From: Branchiostoma floridae
Lineage: Eukaryota > Chordata > Leptocardii > Amphioxiformes > Branchiostomatidae
Reading direction: 5' to 3'
Length of the DNA stretch: 64,000 bases
Assembly: GCF_000003815.2 (NCBI RefSeq)
Contig: NC_049992.1
Span: 20,381,918-20,445,917 of the forward strand
This document shows, one piece after another, positions 11,230-23,376 of this stretch (its first letter is position 1; the number at the start of each line of letters is the position of its first letter). The position numbers and the translations under genes are program-made. The notes beneath the pieces are model-generated. The model was not told the DNA's origin, did no database searches, and saw nothing but the letters and a program-made list of their open reading frames with translations.

Positions 11230-11720
11230 CTTCCAGTACACAGATGACACAGAGCTGGTCCTGGGGGATAAGGCTTCAAAAAATTTAGACGTAGTTGAAT
11301 ATATAGTTTTCTATCTTTTCCGATTTGAATAAAGAGAAGACAGAAGCCATGTGGCTAGGCCCTTGGGTGGGTAGTTCTGAAACGATAGGCGGACTGAAAT
11401 GGACCTTTAGGGTACAATGTGTAGGTGTATATTTTCATCCACAAGCTCTGCTTCCAAAATAGTTGACAACTGGAATGACAAATTTTGTAAAATGAAAAAG
11501 ATATTGTCAACTTGGTCATCTAGATACCTAAGTATCCTGGGCAAAATAATGGTTCTCAAAAGTATAGTCCTTTATATCTCAGCTTTCTTACATGTTGGGA
11601 GCATTAGTAACCCCAGACACATTTCTCAATAAGGTCAATTCTTTGTTTTCTAAATCTTTATGGGGAAAAAAGACAGCGTTAAACAGAATGTCATTATTCA
11701 GGATTATGCGGCTGGTGGTC
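11230..11720 (+). pseudogene. L1/Tx1-like LINE reverse transcriptase remnant
   Basis: The catalytic box is present as Y-T-D-D (codons at 11237-11248), followed by TELVLGDKAS. After a frame change comes NWNDKFCKMKKILSTWSSRY, then LSILGKIMVLKSIVLYISAF. The order YxDD, then ...W..R.LS..GK..V.K... is the L1/Tx1 pattern. Multiple frame breaks make it a pseudogene. Confidence 0.7.
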
Positions 11721-12259
11721 TAAACATATAAGAATTGTCCATCCTTCGTATCCAGACAGTTCTAATCAAAATGTAAATCTCCAAACTTCACACTCTAGCT
11801 ACAAGTACAACTCTATGGCACTAATCAAGACAGCAAGCTCACCTCAGCCCTAACAAAGTGATACTTAATAATGCATAAAAAGTAAAAAAAACACCAGTGA
11901 AGCTCATTTCGCCCTACTTTAGTACCTACATTGCATTTCTCAATTTAGAGAAAACTCAGACAACTTATTGCTTTATAGTAAAATAGAATCTGAGTTTTTT
12001 TGGGTTGTTGTTTTAATAGATATGATAGAGATACCACTTTCCCTGGCCTTCTCTCCCCTGTAATTTGAGCATTCTCAGGAATGCATCTCTTAAGTTGAAA
12101 TTTCACGGGTGGCTGCAGCCAAGGTTTCTTGGGGTTTTCAGCTGACCCCAGTGACCCAGCCCTTCTGTTTCTCTAGGAGGACCTCTGGTGGGGTCGGGTC
12201 AGTGCTATGAAAGAAAAATAGTTGACTTGGGGAAGAAACAGACAGAATGATTCCAGTGT
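11721..12259. other. No gene seen
   Basis: Non-coding sequence, probably the continuation of the dead LINE. A T/G-rich tract is near 11990-12015. Confidence 0.3.
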
Positions 12260-12594
12260 CAGTGCCCGAAATACTTTTTTCAGCCTGGTTTTCTAAGTGG
12301 CAACTAGTAAGTGGCAACCTGAGTTAAAAGCCAGGTTGCGCCATCAACATTTCAGGTTGCCCCACTGTCAAATTCTTACTTTCGTCAAATCAGCTACTTA
12401 TCCATTATCTTTTCTTCCAGTTATATGCAACTATGATATAAAAAAATTAATACAAAAGCTTAGTAGGGGGGGGGAGCAGTGTTCCAACTGCAATATTTCA
12501 GGTTGCGCAGTGGGCAACCTGGGTTTAAAATTAAGTTGTGCCAAGCAAAATGTGGTTGCATTTTCAAGTGGGCAAGTGGGTATTTCAAGCACTG
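12260..12594. mobile_element. Small hAT-like element with 5-bp duplication
   Basis: Terminal inverted repeats are CAGTGCCCGAAATAC on the left and GTATTTCAAGCACTG on the right. AGTGT flanks both sides (12255-12259 and 12595-12599). Inside, AACCTG/CAGGTTGC words are repeated in inverted order. The 335-bp element has no transposase. CAG-type ends with a 5-bp duplication fit the hAT5 group known in marine invertebrates. Confidence 0.65.
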
Positions 12595-12961
12595 AGTGTA
12601 TATCAAACATGTAACATATTATATCACTTTTCAAGACGTGAAGCCCAGAATGCTGGTGAGACAGAAAAGGCGGGCTTTTATTTTCAAAAAGAGGCTCAAA
12701 CACTGAGCATAAGAGAGACTGAGCGAGCACCCCCACCCCCATCCCCACGCACATACATTTACTAACACACACCATGGCATGGCTTACAAACACCAAACAG
12801 AACAAGAAATCACCATCCACATACAGCCAAGAAAAAATGGTTTGAGCAAGATCTCCCCAGTCTGCAACGCCTCATGAAAATGACAACACTGGTCTCTGAA
12901 GATCTTCAGGTTCAAGTGCCATTATAGGAAATGGAAAAAGGTTCATAAAATGGAGAAATGA

Positions 12962-13503
12962 CAGGGCTTGAAATTCATTTTTGGTAATAGGTGCTCTTGT
13001 GCACCCAACCTAAAACACTGGGTGCACCAAAAAATGTTGGGGTGCACCACATAAAGTTAAGCTGTAGAATGTCAGAAAAACCTACTTGTACTTCATTCGG
13101 TTCATGTAATTTTTTATACCCATACTTAGTTTCACCCATACTTAGTTTTTGATTAGTAAGAAAACTAGATAGAAATACTTCACAAAATGTCAATGTAATA
13201 TCATTAGAAAATTTAAATTATATATATAATACAATTTCTGCATGTTGCATACAAAATGGTAAGATATATATTATAAAAGAAATTGTGGAGTTTTGCAGCA
13301 TTGATAATTTCAATGAAACCAAATGCTTTAAATTATTTTAACAAGTACTATGGCAACATTTATTTTCTTTCCAACATTGTAGATGTCAAGAATTGGTGTA
13401 TATATTGATATAGTTACATTACGTAAACCTACAAAAAAATGGGTGCACAGTTCCAAATTCGGGTACACCAATGGTGCACATGCACCCAGTATTTCCTGCA
13501 CTG
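12962..13503. mobile_element. Non-autonomous hAT-like element
   Basis: The left end is CAGGGCTTGAAATTC and the right end is GTATTTCCTGCACTG. The flanks AATGA and AAGGA are a 5-bp duplication with one mismatch. Subterminal GGGTGCAC/GTGCACC words occur near both ends. The 542-bp interior is AT-rich and non-coding. Confidence 0.55.
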
Positions 13504-14165
13504 AAGGATACATATCACAGTGTCTTCCAGCTTAGCAGATGTTCTGAGATGGCCAACTGAAAACCTGAGTAGGGTGCAGATCAATTATCCATGGTTTGGC
13601 TGGCCAAGGGTCACCACAGAGAGTGGTACAAAACAATCTTGCAGGGTGTATCCCCCCCCCCCCCCTTACCAAATTACGAACCCCGAATTGCGACTTTCGG
13701 CAGCTTTCGCGTCTTTTCTGCAACATTTCTAAATGTGCCAAAAGCCAGTAGCTGCCACCTGCTAGGCCATGGCTGCGACGTATCACCGTATCACCGGGGT
13801 CCCGATTCCTACAGATATGACCGCCGGCCGGAAACTGCGTCTTTTCAGTTACAGTTACACACGGTCGGTGTCAGATTCTGCCAGATTCGGTGCCCTTTCC
13901 CTGTCTTGAGACCCTTAACTTTCTCTTTACACTGTGGCTGAGACGTCTTGGCTGAGACGGTCTTGGCCAAGACGTCTCAGAAAAACCTTGTGGAAAGCGT
14001 GTGATAGGCACGTGCCGTCTCCAATCTACCGTGGCTTCCTGCTGTGTTTTGTAATTAGCGAGGGGCGGGCGGTCTAGATCTCTACCACGAAAGTCTTACC
14101 AAGGAGCTCCTTGGTTTTACAAAATGTACCAGGAAAGTCTGTATCTACCTACGGTACTTGCGAGT
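13504..14165. other. Non-coding, with a perfect 15-bp-stem hairpin
   Basis: A poly-C run is at about 13650-13666. A hairpin at 13938-13980 has arms CTGAGACGTCTTGGC and its exact complement around a 13-base loop. No gene is recognised. The overlapping frames on both strands at 13520-13941 reflect GC-rich composition. Confidence 0.35.
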
Positions 14166-14480
14166 AAAATGAATGAATGAATTTGAATGAATAAATGACC
14201 TTTATTATACATCTGTGCTCAAACAAGCTAAGTACGGGTCGTAGGGTGTAGCGCTAGTGATAAGGTACAATTTTGACATAAGAAAAAGGTATCTTATCAT
14301 CTTTACATATGCTAATACATTCTAGTATGTACAAGTTAAACTTCTTCCCGCTTCTTAAAACAGTTATAAACATAAGAACAGATGGAATCAATAATGTATG
14401 GTTTATCTAATTGCATAAGAAATATGAGTTTTTCCGTGGTATTCAAGTATCGGAAATGGGAACACATGTTGTATACTAGT
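14166..14480 (-). mobile_element. Probable LINE 3' end (minus strand)
   Basis: The plus strand reads AATGAATGAATGAATTTGAA, then ATGACCTTTATTATAC. This is the reverse complement of a retrotransposon tail with AATAAAGG and an ATTC-type microsatellite end. The tail resembles that at 3712-3735. No coding part is attached. Confidence 0.4.
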
Positions 14481-16035
14481 AATAATGTGCCTATTATTTA
14501 CAGAGGTCGCTGTACTTGCTTGCGTTCATAAAGATTGTTGTTTAAATAAGCTTAGCGATGATTTGCCTGTGCGTGGTAAACATGCGTGGATCACGGAGTT
14601 TATTGTAAACTATAAACTCCTCCGAGTTTATAAACGGATCCGAGCATGGCCGTGCAACACGACCGAGGCAGAGATCGACAAGCCTGTACGCTGCGCGATA
14701 CCATGCAAAGATCGAGTAGTTTATCTATGTAAACTACAGACTCTTTGCGTAGCCGTGAAACACGAAACCAGCTCTGCAGCCGCCGCCAGCTACGCGACTC
14801 GCGCGCCGCCGACTCGAGGCCTCGAGCAGGCCGCCAGCGCCATATGTGGGTCACACAAACATCCCGCTGCAAACCGAGTCAAAGGTCATTTGATACCATG
14901 AAGGTACCATTATAGCCGGAGGGGGAAATGCCACCCCATAATTTGCAACCGTGATGGAAAATGCTATCCCAAAAAATTCGCGAGAGACAATGTGTATTAC
15001 GCAAGGATTGCACAACTTATCATACTGCAGCCCTTTCACCAATGTTGTGTCGAATCCACGGAAGCTAGCTCGTAATGATGTCTCGCAAACGGCCCTTCCC
15101 GCGCGCGCATACATCATGGTATTGCCTGGCGTTTTCAACCACAACTCGTAGCCGGCCAGCCCCTTTCTACCTCCTGACCAAAATACACGGGCCTAGTATA
15201 AGCCGCTGAAAATCCCTGAATAGATCAACAACCGTGATGGAAAATGCTACCCCAAAAGTTTCTTACGAGAATCCAATGAGGCTATAGCCTATATAGCCCT
15301 ATAGCATATAGCCTATATTCGGGAAGCCGAGTGCTGACAGCTAGCTTCCGTTACGCTCCTGGAATACACCGTGTTGTATTTTGTTTATGTCACACCCACC
15401 TGAGAAAACCCATGTTTTGACACGAAATGTGCCATCAGAAATCAGGAGAAACGTAAGAAGTGGGCTCTAACCTCTAAGGATAACCAAGGACGTTATATGA
15501 TGTAAGTCGCCCTTGGGATAACAATGTGGTTAAAATACACAGTGACTTGTTTTGTATTGAGTTGGCTGGAATAATAAAAGACGAAAGTTTGCCGCGTACA
15601 TGTACTTTGAGTCCTTGCTTTGAGGCAGGAATAAAACTTTTCTGCCGGCTAAACTACTTCCCCAGCTTATGAAACTATCTAACCACCGCAAGATCTGCTT
15701 GAACTTGAAGGACAAGGACAAGTCATTTTTTTTTGCCTTCTGTTAATCGGCACGCCTGTCTCCAGCGTACCCTCTTAAAGCACGGTTATGAAAGGTAACA
15801 ACTGACATTGCATTGAGCTGTCCTATTGAGAACAATTAAAGCGCTACTTCAAGTTCAACCAGACTGCATCTGCCCCAAGATTAGGCTGGAGCATGGATGC
15901 CAACAGGCTAAGCTGGGCCACCCGCTGAGCTCCCGCTACAAAATCCATTCCAGATCTCGCATGGGCTATTTTGCGCGCATTTTCTATCGTGGTTACGTGA
16001 ACAAGACCTCCTCAAATATGAACAAGGAGAAAAAT
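14481..16035. other. No gene seen; short inverted and direct repeats
   Basis: Around 14590-14740 several hairpins recur (GGAGTTTAT/ATAAACTCC; GTAGTTT/AAACTAC), suggesting a MITE remnant. A 25-30 bp direct repeat (AACCGTGATGGAAAATGCTA) occurs at about 14949 and 15230. The 138-codon frame at 14485 crosses these hairpins and is not credible as a gene. Confidence 0.35.
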
Positions 16036-16829
16036 TGAAACAACCAGAGGGGCGAGTAAGAACAGAAAGAAACAACACCCCGACTCCCGGGATTCGAACC
16101 CGCGCCGAACCCGGGCAGCCGAATCACAAATCGAACGTGCAAACCGTTCGGCCAAAAGGCTTAAGCCGTTAGGCGTCTTCGGTTTAGCAGTCCTTGAACA
16201 CCACTGTTACACTACTCCCCCTTTTCTTTTCAAGATTCGTCCTCGAATCTCCGAGATCGACATCCCTGTGTGGCACATACTAGCCTGTTACTCACAGGGC
16301 CGGCGTGGGAACCAGTGAAACAGCCAGAGGGGCGAGTAAGAACAGAAAGAAACAACACCCCGACTCCCGGGATTCGAACCCGCGCCGAACCCGGGCAGCC
16401 GAATCACAAATCGAACGTGCAAACCGTTCGGCCAAAAGGCTTAAGCCGTTAGGCGTCTTCGGTTTAGCAGTCCTTGAACACCACTGTTACACTACTCCCC
16501 CTTTTCTTTTCAAGATTCGTCCTCGAATCTCCGAGTTCGACATCCCTGTGTGGCACATACTAGCCTGTTACTCACAGGGCCGGCGTGGTCTAGTGGTTAG
16601 GATTTGGCGCTCTCACCGCCAAGGCCCGGGTTCGATTCCCGGTGTGGGAACCAGTGAAACAACCAGAGGGGCGAGTAAGAACAGAAAGAAACAACACCCC
16701 GACTCCCGGGATTCGAACCCGCGCCGAACCCGGGCAGCCGAATCACAAATCGAACGTGCAAACCGTTCGGCCAAAAGGCTTAAGCCGTTAGGCGTCTTCG
16801 GTTTAGCAGTCCTTGAACACCACTGTTAC
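16036..16829. repeat. Three tandem copies of a tRNA-derived (SINE-like) repeat
   Basis: Copies begin at 16036, 16316 and 16654, each starting GAAACARCCAGAGGGGCG. In each, the minus strand carries a tRNA-like pol III promoter: A-box-like TGGCCGAACGG and a perfect B box (GTTCGAATC). A long variable-arm-like segment lies between them, as in class II tRNAs, but the acceptor stem does not pair. Between copies two and three the plus strand carries a tRNA-Glu-like body. The equivalent body is missing between copies one and two, where a 59-bp deletion occurred between GTGG words. These are dead or mobile repeats rather than functional tRNAs. Confidence 0.75.
16579..16653 (+). pseudogene. tRNA-Glu(CTC)-like pseudogene with encoded CCA
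   Basis: From the D arm onward the sequence fits eukaryotic tRNA-Glu. The D-arm core is GTCTAGTGGTTAGGAT, the anticodon loop is CTCTCAC, and the T arm has B box GTTCGATTC. It ends GGGAA followed by CCA. The 5' acceptor strand (GCCGGCG) cannot pair with the 3' strand (GTGGGA). A genomic CCA and a lost 5' end suggest a retroposed mature tRNA or SINE head. Confidence 0.7.
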
Positions 16830-18409
16830 AAAATTTAGATGTATGATCATATTCTGATCATATTCCAGCTGTTAGACTATAAATCATCTTGATCCATTTT
16901 GGACAAATCTGCCTACGAATATTTTCAAAAGCTTACGGCTTAGTCAGTGATTCTGAACGCAACAAGAAGTCTTAGAAGAACGTGTCTATGAAACCCCTGC
17001 ATTCAAGGTTGCGGAATTATGGCCTTTCCCGCCATATCTCAGCCACCATGGAATTTGTAAAAGCGGTTTTGACTTTTGTCATGACGTGTCGTTTCACACA
17101 ATGCGAAAATATCCACATTCAGTATAGAAATAAAGCGCGGTGTGCGTACAACATATTTGTTTGCTGTCTGCCGTGCGTGTAAATGCCCCCCTCCCCCTCC
17201 CTCGTAAAAGCAAAGAAATGAAAACCTCACTTGGTCTGACGGCAGATGATCTTGGGAAGTTTCACATAGTCAGAATTGTTTCATCAGCTGTCCACTACCG
17301 ACCGCTGTAGTAATTCTTCTGTACTCCATTATGGTATAAACAGAACGATTTCCTTGCCATTTTCCGGCAAGCGACTTGCATGCATGCAGCTTCATCACAG
17401 AGTCAATCTGTTTCCCGCCACTTTTGTCACATATGGGCATGCAGGCAAGTCCCCCGGGGGGGTGGAGAAAAGACAACACACTAGTGACAAGACAGGAAGG
17501 CCGAAGAGATCCCTGAAGCCTTTCCATCTGTACCGGATAGTCTCCAAGCAGATGTAACAACAGGACTCGTTTTAAGGCGCTCAGGTAGACTGTCTACGCT
17601 GGCCGTTATAGGGAGAGTAATTTGCCGTGGGAGTTCAGGTACTAGATAGAGGGTTTGGTGGGCCGAGGGAACATTAGAAACGGACTCTCCTGGCCTATTA
17701 CCCCATTTATTTCCCAAATTCTACGATCTCTGCACCCCCGTAGGAAGGCCTGGTGGAGGCTACCAAGAAGGGTCTCAGCAGTGCAGGGAGCGGTATTGTG
17801 CAGATCTGTATTCTCCATTTATAGATATCAAAGACACTCTTTCAACTGACCATTGCATAATCATTAAACAGATGCGTGTATATTAAGCGCTCTCGGAAGG
17901 GATTCTGAAAAAAGCGCACACCTTGTCATAGAAGGCCATCTGAGCGGTGTCACAATTCAAGCGAACGCCGGCCGAATTTCAAGATCGGCTAGAGCTCGTC
18001 GAGTTTCAAAATTGCCTGAGCGCAGTGTGGACCATATTTTTCGCTGAAAATCTACCTCGTCACAAACTGGATGGGGTTCTGGCGAAGCCTGTCCAAAAGT
18101 AATGGTTATAAATCCAGCATGAGATGGTAGCATCTCTTTGAAACAATAGAACTTATGAAAACAAACCCCCTAATCTTTGACATGGACGAAGTTAGGCTCG
18201 ATGATCTGCAGATCTGATAAAAAGCCAACATTTGAATCAACTTCATGAGGGTGGTGGACGGGCACACTAACAATGATAGACCAAAATGCGATAGACCAAA
18301 ATGAAAAGCTAAAAAAAATTGTCGCCGAGGTGTCGCTGAATTTACTTGCAGCATCCAGGGACCGGACAACGTAGGCCGAGCTGTTAAAAATCGTCCGAAG
18401 CCCGCGTTA
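16830..18409. other. No gene seen; solo foldback end and truncated Harbinger-like end
   Basis: At 17540-17565 there is one TAGTCTCCAAGCAGAT end of the foldback family without a recognised partner. At about 17955 the sequence TGTCACAATTCAAGCGAACG resembles the end of the Harbinger-like family ending at 26404. Together with GTGACGGGA near 19311 this may mark an older element into which 18410-19224 inserted. Confidence 0.35.
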
Positions 18410-19224
18410 TACCCCCTTCACAATAGGCGCGATTCGATCGGAAGAGTAGTTTACGAACTCTGATTGACATTTTCGTGAGTAAGACGTCCGGTGTTCTCAC
18501 GATCATCTTGCGATTTTTAGGGATCGCCGGCAGTTTCCAGGAGTCTTACGACGGTCGCGGTGCAGCGAAACATGTTCTTAACATATGCGACTAGTCGAAG
18601 GAAATCTCCAAAATCGCACAGCTGTTACCGAGTCGCAGATTGTGCGTACAAATCGTGCGTACCTTGCAAGGGTATCGGTCAATAGTCTTGCGTCAATCCA
18701 ACGATTGAAGACCGATAGGCGAGCAAAGACATAGTTATTAATCATCGAGCGTAAATCGGATGGCGAACGCCCGTCAGTTGGGCAACGTTCGGGCGACGTT
18801 CGTCCGACTTCCGTTTGTTTACAAATATTGAATTTCTGGGAATGTGAGGGTAATTCTAACATTGTGGCCCCTGTGGCAGTATGTAGGCTGACTTTGTGAC
18901 ACACTTTCTTTTCTTGCGTCATTTCTATTATGCCCGCGCATTCCATTCATTGTTTAAAAAGATTACGACAACAAAATAAGCAACATTTATTGATCTCTTG
19001 CCTTTTTTTAGGAACGTTTTGTGTTACCTTGTCCGCGTGCAAGAGGTCATGGGAGGTTTATTATCATAGATTTATTCACCGTCGATCTCACGAGCCTCGC
19101 GTATATGTGAGGGGGACAGTTTTGAGGCGAAAAATACGCAAGACCATCTTAAGATCTTAAAATCAGCCGACCTTCCTGCGATCGCGAAGAACGTCCGAAG
19201 ATCGTATATAATGTGAAGGGGGTA
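18410..19224. mobile_element. PIF/Harbinger-like non-autonomous element, TTA duplication
   Basis: Ends read TACCCCCTTCACA and its reverse complement, flanked on both sides by TTA (18407-18409 and 19225-19227). A 3-bp TWA duplication with CCCC(T)TTCAC ends is the PIF/Harbinger signature. Subterminal words with GATCG, CGGACG and GCGATC recur near both ends. The 815-bp interior has no transposase. Confidence 0.75.
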
Positions 19225-21215
19225 TTATCGCCAGGACGTCGTTCGTTCTTCGGCTGAAGATGCCCACTGGGAGCTCGCCAACACGTCGGCTGAGGTCAAT
19301 AATTCATTTGTGACGGGACATATTTGAAAGACGACGGTAGTACGACATTCATAAACGTGAGACAACGCCCAACATGAGAATCATGACAACCGTACACAAA
19401 CGTCATTGTAGAATCTGGACAAGAAAAGGCAAAGTGAATAATTTGGAAAGAAAAAAAGAGCGGCCTTTACTCATGATGGCTTTATTAAGTTGTCTCATTA
19501 CTACCCTAAATCGAGCGGAAAACATTTTGATCATGACAGAAAAATAAAAGAGTTTGCCTTTTTGGTAATGATAACCTGGTGACTGTAGATATGCCACTCA
19601 CGAGTAGCAACAGTCTCTTTTGATACATTTAAGTGACACAAGAAGTTTTTTGTATGACGAACCTGGCATTCATAATGTGTTTTCAACATTTTCTCAAATT
19701 CCATCAGAATCTATGTTCCTGAAAAAGAAAGGCCATTCACGGGCCGCGATGCGTCCGAATTGGATCGAGCGAAGCATGGCGGCTGTCGCCTACTCTGATA
19801 TGATGTGTGTCAACGTGCATGATGTTTTATTCACACGTAATATCAAGTGTTTTCATTGAGTAGGGAATACGATATTAATAATTAGGATCGTGCGAACATT
19901 CCGAAGGGATAGCCAATATTTTCTTTTTCGTGACAAGCAGGTATTGAAAACAGGCATTGATGGATAATTTTAGAGTTAGGTTTCTAGCTTGACTTTATTA
20001 CATGAACCTTACTTACGTTTGGTCCAGGAAAATGTTGTGATTGCCATTACGGTCCTGAAGGAATCAGGCTTGGTCAGTAGAGATCTAACAAACTCTGATA
20101 TCATTGGAAATACATTACGATCCGTAGCAGTTCTGAAAATACAGTGTACGTCTTTTAAGGCCACAGCAAGTGAATTTATGGATGATATTCCATGCAAACT
20201 CCAAACTTAATGAGAGCGGGCGGAAATGATAGATGGCTAAAACACTCAAGATGCCTACATTTTCAAAATAGACACCGTTAACGGCAAATGTAGTGACAAA
20301 ACCTTGTATGACTATAGTATTAATCTCCAAGCTGATTCTATGGTGGCATAAGATAGTAGACATAACACACTTGCATTTTCAAAAACATTTTGAAATATAG
20401 ATATATCTGTTCGTCTTATAATTTTTTTCCTTGGACACAAATTGATTTTGTGACGTATCCGTTACGAATAGACGCGCACTTGCTACATCATACTCAATCA
20501 AACAAATGACATTTTATGATGTCGTTCGTCAAACATTGTCACAGCATGCATTTCGTTGCAGTGGTCATATCTCCAATAACTCACAAAGCTTGATAAAGAC
20601 CAGAATTATCAATATGTAATCTAGACGTTCCTTCCTAATCTAAGTATCGACACAGGTAAGCTAAGACTCTATGAAACTTGTAAAACTATGAAACTTGTAA
20701 AACTAAAAAAAAGATTACCATTGTGCGAAAAATAATATACCCAAAGCCGTGAAAGACGAGACACATTTTATTTTCAGTTGTTCATTTAACCAAGACGAAA
20801 GAACCAGGACCTACCCCGACACTCCCTCATTCACGGACGAACATAAAATGCGAAGTGCATTTCTATCAAAATCGCACAACCCACAAAGTAGGAAAAGACG
20901 GGACTGTCCGAGTTCAAACTCAACCTGTCCATATAAATATCCAACACTGATATTTGAGTGGTCCCTTGTTGCAACAGATACTAATGTGACATGTATGGTT
21001 CCCAAGTCTACGTAATCTCAGTAAGCTTTCGGGTATGAAGTTGCACATGAACTTTCTTCTATGACTGTTGAAATTCCTGATCTTGATCACGAGTAATCGG
21101 TAAGTAGGCGCTCGTCCAAATATTTGGTCGGCAGTCGGCTCGTCATCCTATCGCAAAGACTATATACAACTTTATCTCACGCCATACTAGGTCAATACTT
21201 ACATATTGTTTTTAG
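19225..21215. other. No gene seen
   Basis: A block at 19251-19310 is the inverted partner of 24563-24610 (shared words around CCGACGTGT and GAGCTCC/GGAGCTT-like). This points to another disrupted element. An 18-bp duplication (CTATGAAACTTGTAAAA) is at about 20668-20705. Confidence 0.3.
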
Positions 21216-21300
21216 CAGGCTGTCTCCAGGACCCGTCCCTCCGTCCCGGACGGAAATTTACTCGTCGGGACGAAAAAAAATTCACCCACTCCGTCCTAAA
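21216..21300 (+). repeat. Left terminal inverted repeat of a possible 8.2-kb DNA transposon
   Basis: The sequence starts GGCTGTCTCCAGGACCCGTC and continues into CTCCGTCCC. Its reverse complement occurs at 29335-29396 with one substitution and a small indel in the first 45 bases. No target duplication was found. A Harbinger element, a Harbinger-like end, LINE debris and a SINE lie between the two ends. Confidence 0.45.
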
Positions 21301-22304
21301 AAATCTTAATTTCGTGACATGAAAATGCAGTTTTATAAGCCTAAAAAGGCAGGTTCAATAACTAAAATAGGCTTCCGACTTCAAATTTCATCGACTTTTG
21401 CCTTTTCCTTTACCACGCCTCCACTTTCCAAGCCGCAAGATAAACATTGCCTCACGCGGCCCCGACATACGGAGGTGTGTGAAGATCTGAGATCGGCAAA
21501 ACGTGCTATTCCCGTGGCGCAAAAGAAGGCAGGGCTGCGGTGTTGTCTTACCTTACCACTGTTTTATTTTGCAATGCCGATCGGAATCATCCGGCCCTTT
21601 TACAATTTAAAATCAACATTAACGGGAAACTGAAATTCATTATGAACCTGACACGGCAGTTAAGAAATTATCTTTCTTTTCTCGGCCGTCGTGTGTGTGT
21701 CGGACCGCGAAGGCCTCAGTAAACCGTCACACTGGTGATTTTCATAGTTCTACAACCATCGACAGAGGAGGTTTTCCCCGCGGTGCAAACTGTAAACAGA
21801 CCATATTCTCACCGTCGACGTTTACGATGTGACAAAGCCAGGGCCGATTCTTGCGAAATGTATCTTCAAAAGCACGCTTGGATTTGGGACCGAGTTCGCA
21901 GCGCCGTGTTCGTAAAGTTTCTTCGACATGGTGTTACCGCTTTGTCCGCACCGCTGCTGGCTGTGATTGGTGAAAAGTTGATTGGATTTGTAGAATTATG
22001 ACGCACGCCCTGTCGCGGACGCTACTTCAAAAGGCTGCCGCCAATGCTGCTACCATGGTAACAACACGTCTAGCCGCATTTTCCAACTCGCTGCTATTAC
22101 AGCTTACATACATAATTTTCGGCGGTATGTAACGCTGTTTTCACTGGGAAATGTCGGAAATCGAACTTGTATACTTTTTTTGCCTAAAATAATACGGAAG
22201 TAGCCCGCCGAAAAATGTAAGAAGGAGACGATTTTCACTGTCAGCCCGCTCTTTTTGAGGGTTGACTGCCGATCCCATCGACATGCCCACGCGTAGGTTG
22301 CCCC
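21264..22304. other. No gene seen
   Basis: Interior of the possible 21.2-29.4 kb element. Frames of 60-104 codons occur, but none has a recognisable domain or splice structure. Confidence 0.25.
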
Positions 22305-22307
22305 TTA

Positions 22308-23373
22308 TACCCCCTTTCCACTAGGACGGCGCTCTCACGGCGCTCTCTCTGCGACCTCAAATTGGGAAGAGCGCGGTGAGAGCGCGGTGGGATCGCTAAG
22401 GTCGCCATGGGAGCGCGCAGAGAGCGCGGTGGGAGCGCCATGGTCGCCAAGGTCGCCGTCACCTCTGCGACTGTTTTGAACCTGCTCAAAACAGTCGCCG
22501 TGGGAGCGCCGTGGATGGCGATCCAACGATGAGCGCGGAGAGAGCGCCAAGGGAGCGCGCAGCGAGCGCCGTGAGCGCCAAGAGAGCGCACAGCGAGCGC
22601 GGCGAGCGCAATAGGTCTCAACAGTGGTTTATGATACCAATTTGGCTAGGACGGCGCTCTCACCGCGCTCTCTCTGCGCTCTCAACTGCGGTTTGTGAAG
22701 AAGTATATTTAAAACAGACAAAACCTGGAGAAATGTTTAAAATGTACCGATGATTTACAATTAAACTAACTGAGAAGGAATAACCAAGGTTTAAAAAAAC
22801 ATAGGTTTATCATTTCTCAACTTATTTTTTTTCAACATGATGACATCAGTTTTCTTGTTCTTTATCTTTACTTTTAGATTATTGAAGTCATATTTTCAAT
22901 AAATCGAAGTGTTTCAGTGTTGTATGATTTACACTAATAGCGTGGTATGATAAAAGAAATTTATGGTGAACAAGCTACATGACAGATTTAAGAAAAAAGC
23001 AGCGAGACAAACGTGTATATTTCAGGCTGAGTACCTGTACAGTGAACAAAATGGGATTTGTTTACAGTCTTGATTTTATACTTTGAATGTTATGTAAGAC
23101 GTAAAAGGATGACTTTACAGATACCAAAATACACTATACGCCAAAAGATTCGTTCTCTATCTCTGAAATTCGTTGAATAATCTTTCAAACCTTTGTTAAC
23201 CCATAAAAAGATGCTCACATTTGAGTTTTTCGTCGCGATGAGAGCGCGCTGGGGTCGCCGGAGAGATTCCACTTGAGCAGTTTTTCTGGCGTCGCGGCGC
23301 TCTCACGGCGCTCTGGCCAATTTTCCATCGCAGCGAGAGCGCCGTGAGAGCGCCGTCAAGTGGAAAGGGGGCC
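22308..23373. mobile_element. PIF/Harbinger-like element with GAGCGC-rich ends, TTA duplication
   Basis: Ends TACCCCCTTTCCACT and AGTGGAAAGGGGGCC are flanked by TTA (22305-22307 and 23374-23376). Adjacent to each end are arrays of GGCGCTCTC/GAGAGCGCC words, about 340 bp on the left and 140 bp on the right. Such arrays are typical of Harbinger subterminal regions. No transposase is present. The apparent frames through the array are compositional. Confidence 0.75.
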
Positions 23374-23376
23374 TTA

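Noticed and set aside
14485-14901. 138-codon plus-strand frame
   Set aside because: It crosses several hairpins, has no domain or splice partners, and is overlapped by an antisense frame.
16579-16650. Functional tRNA-Glu gene
   Set aside because: The 5' acceptor strand cannot pair with the 3' strand, CCA is encoded in the genome, and it lies in a tandem repeat.
22241-22753. Arg/Ala/Ser-rich frames on both strands
   Set aside because: They follow the GAGCGC subterminal array of a Harbinger element and have no protein character.
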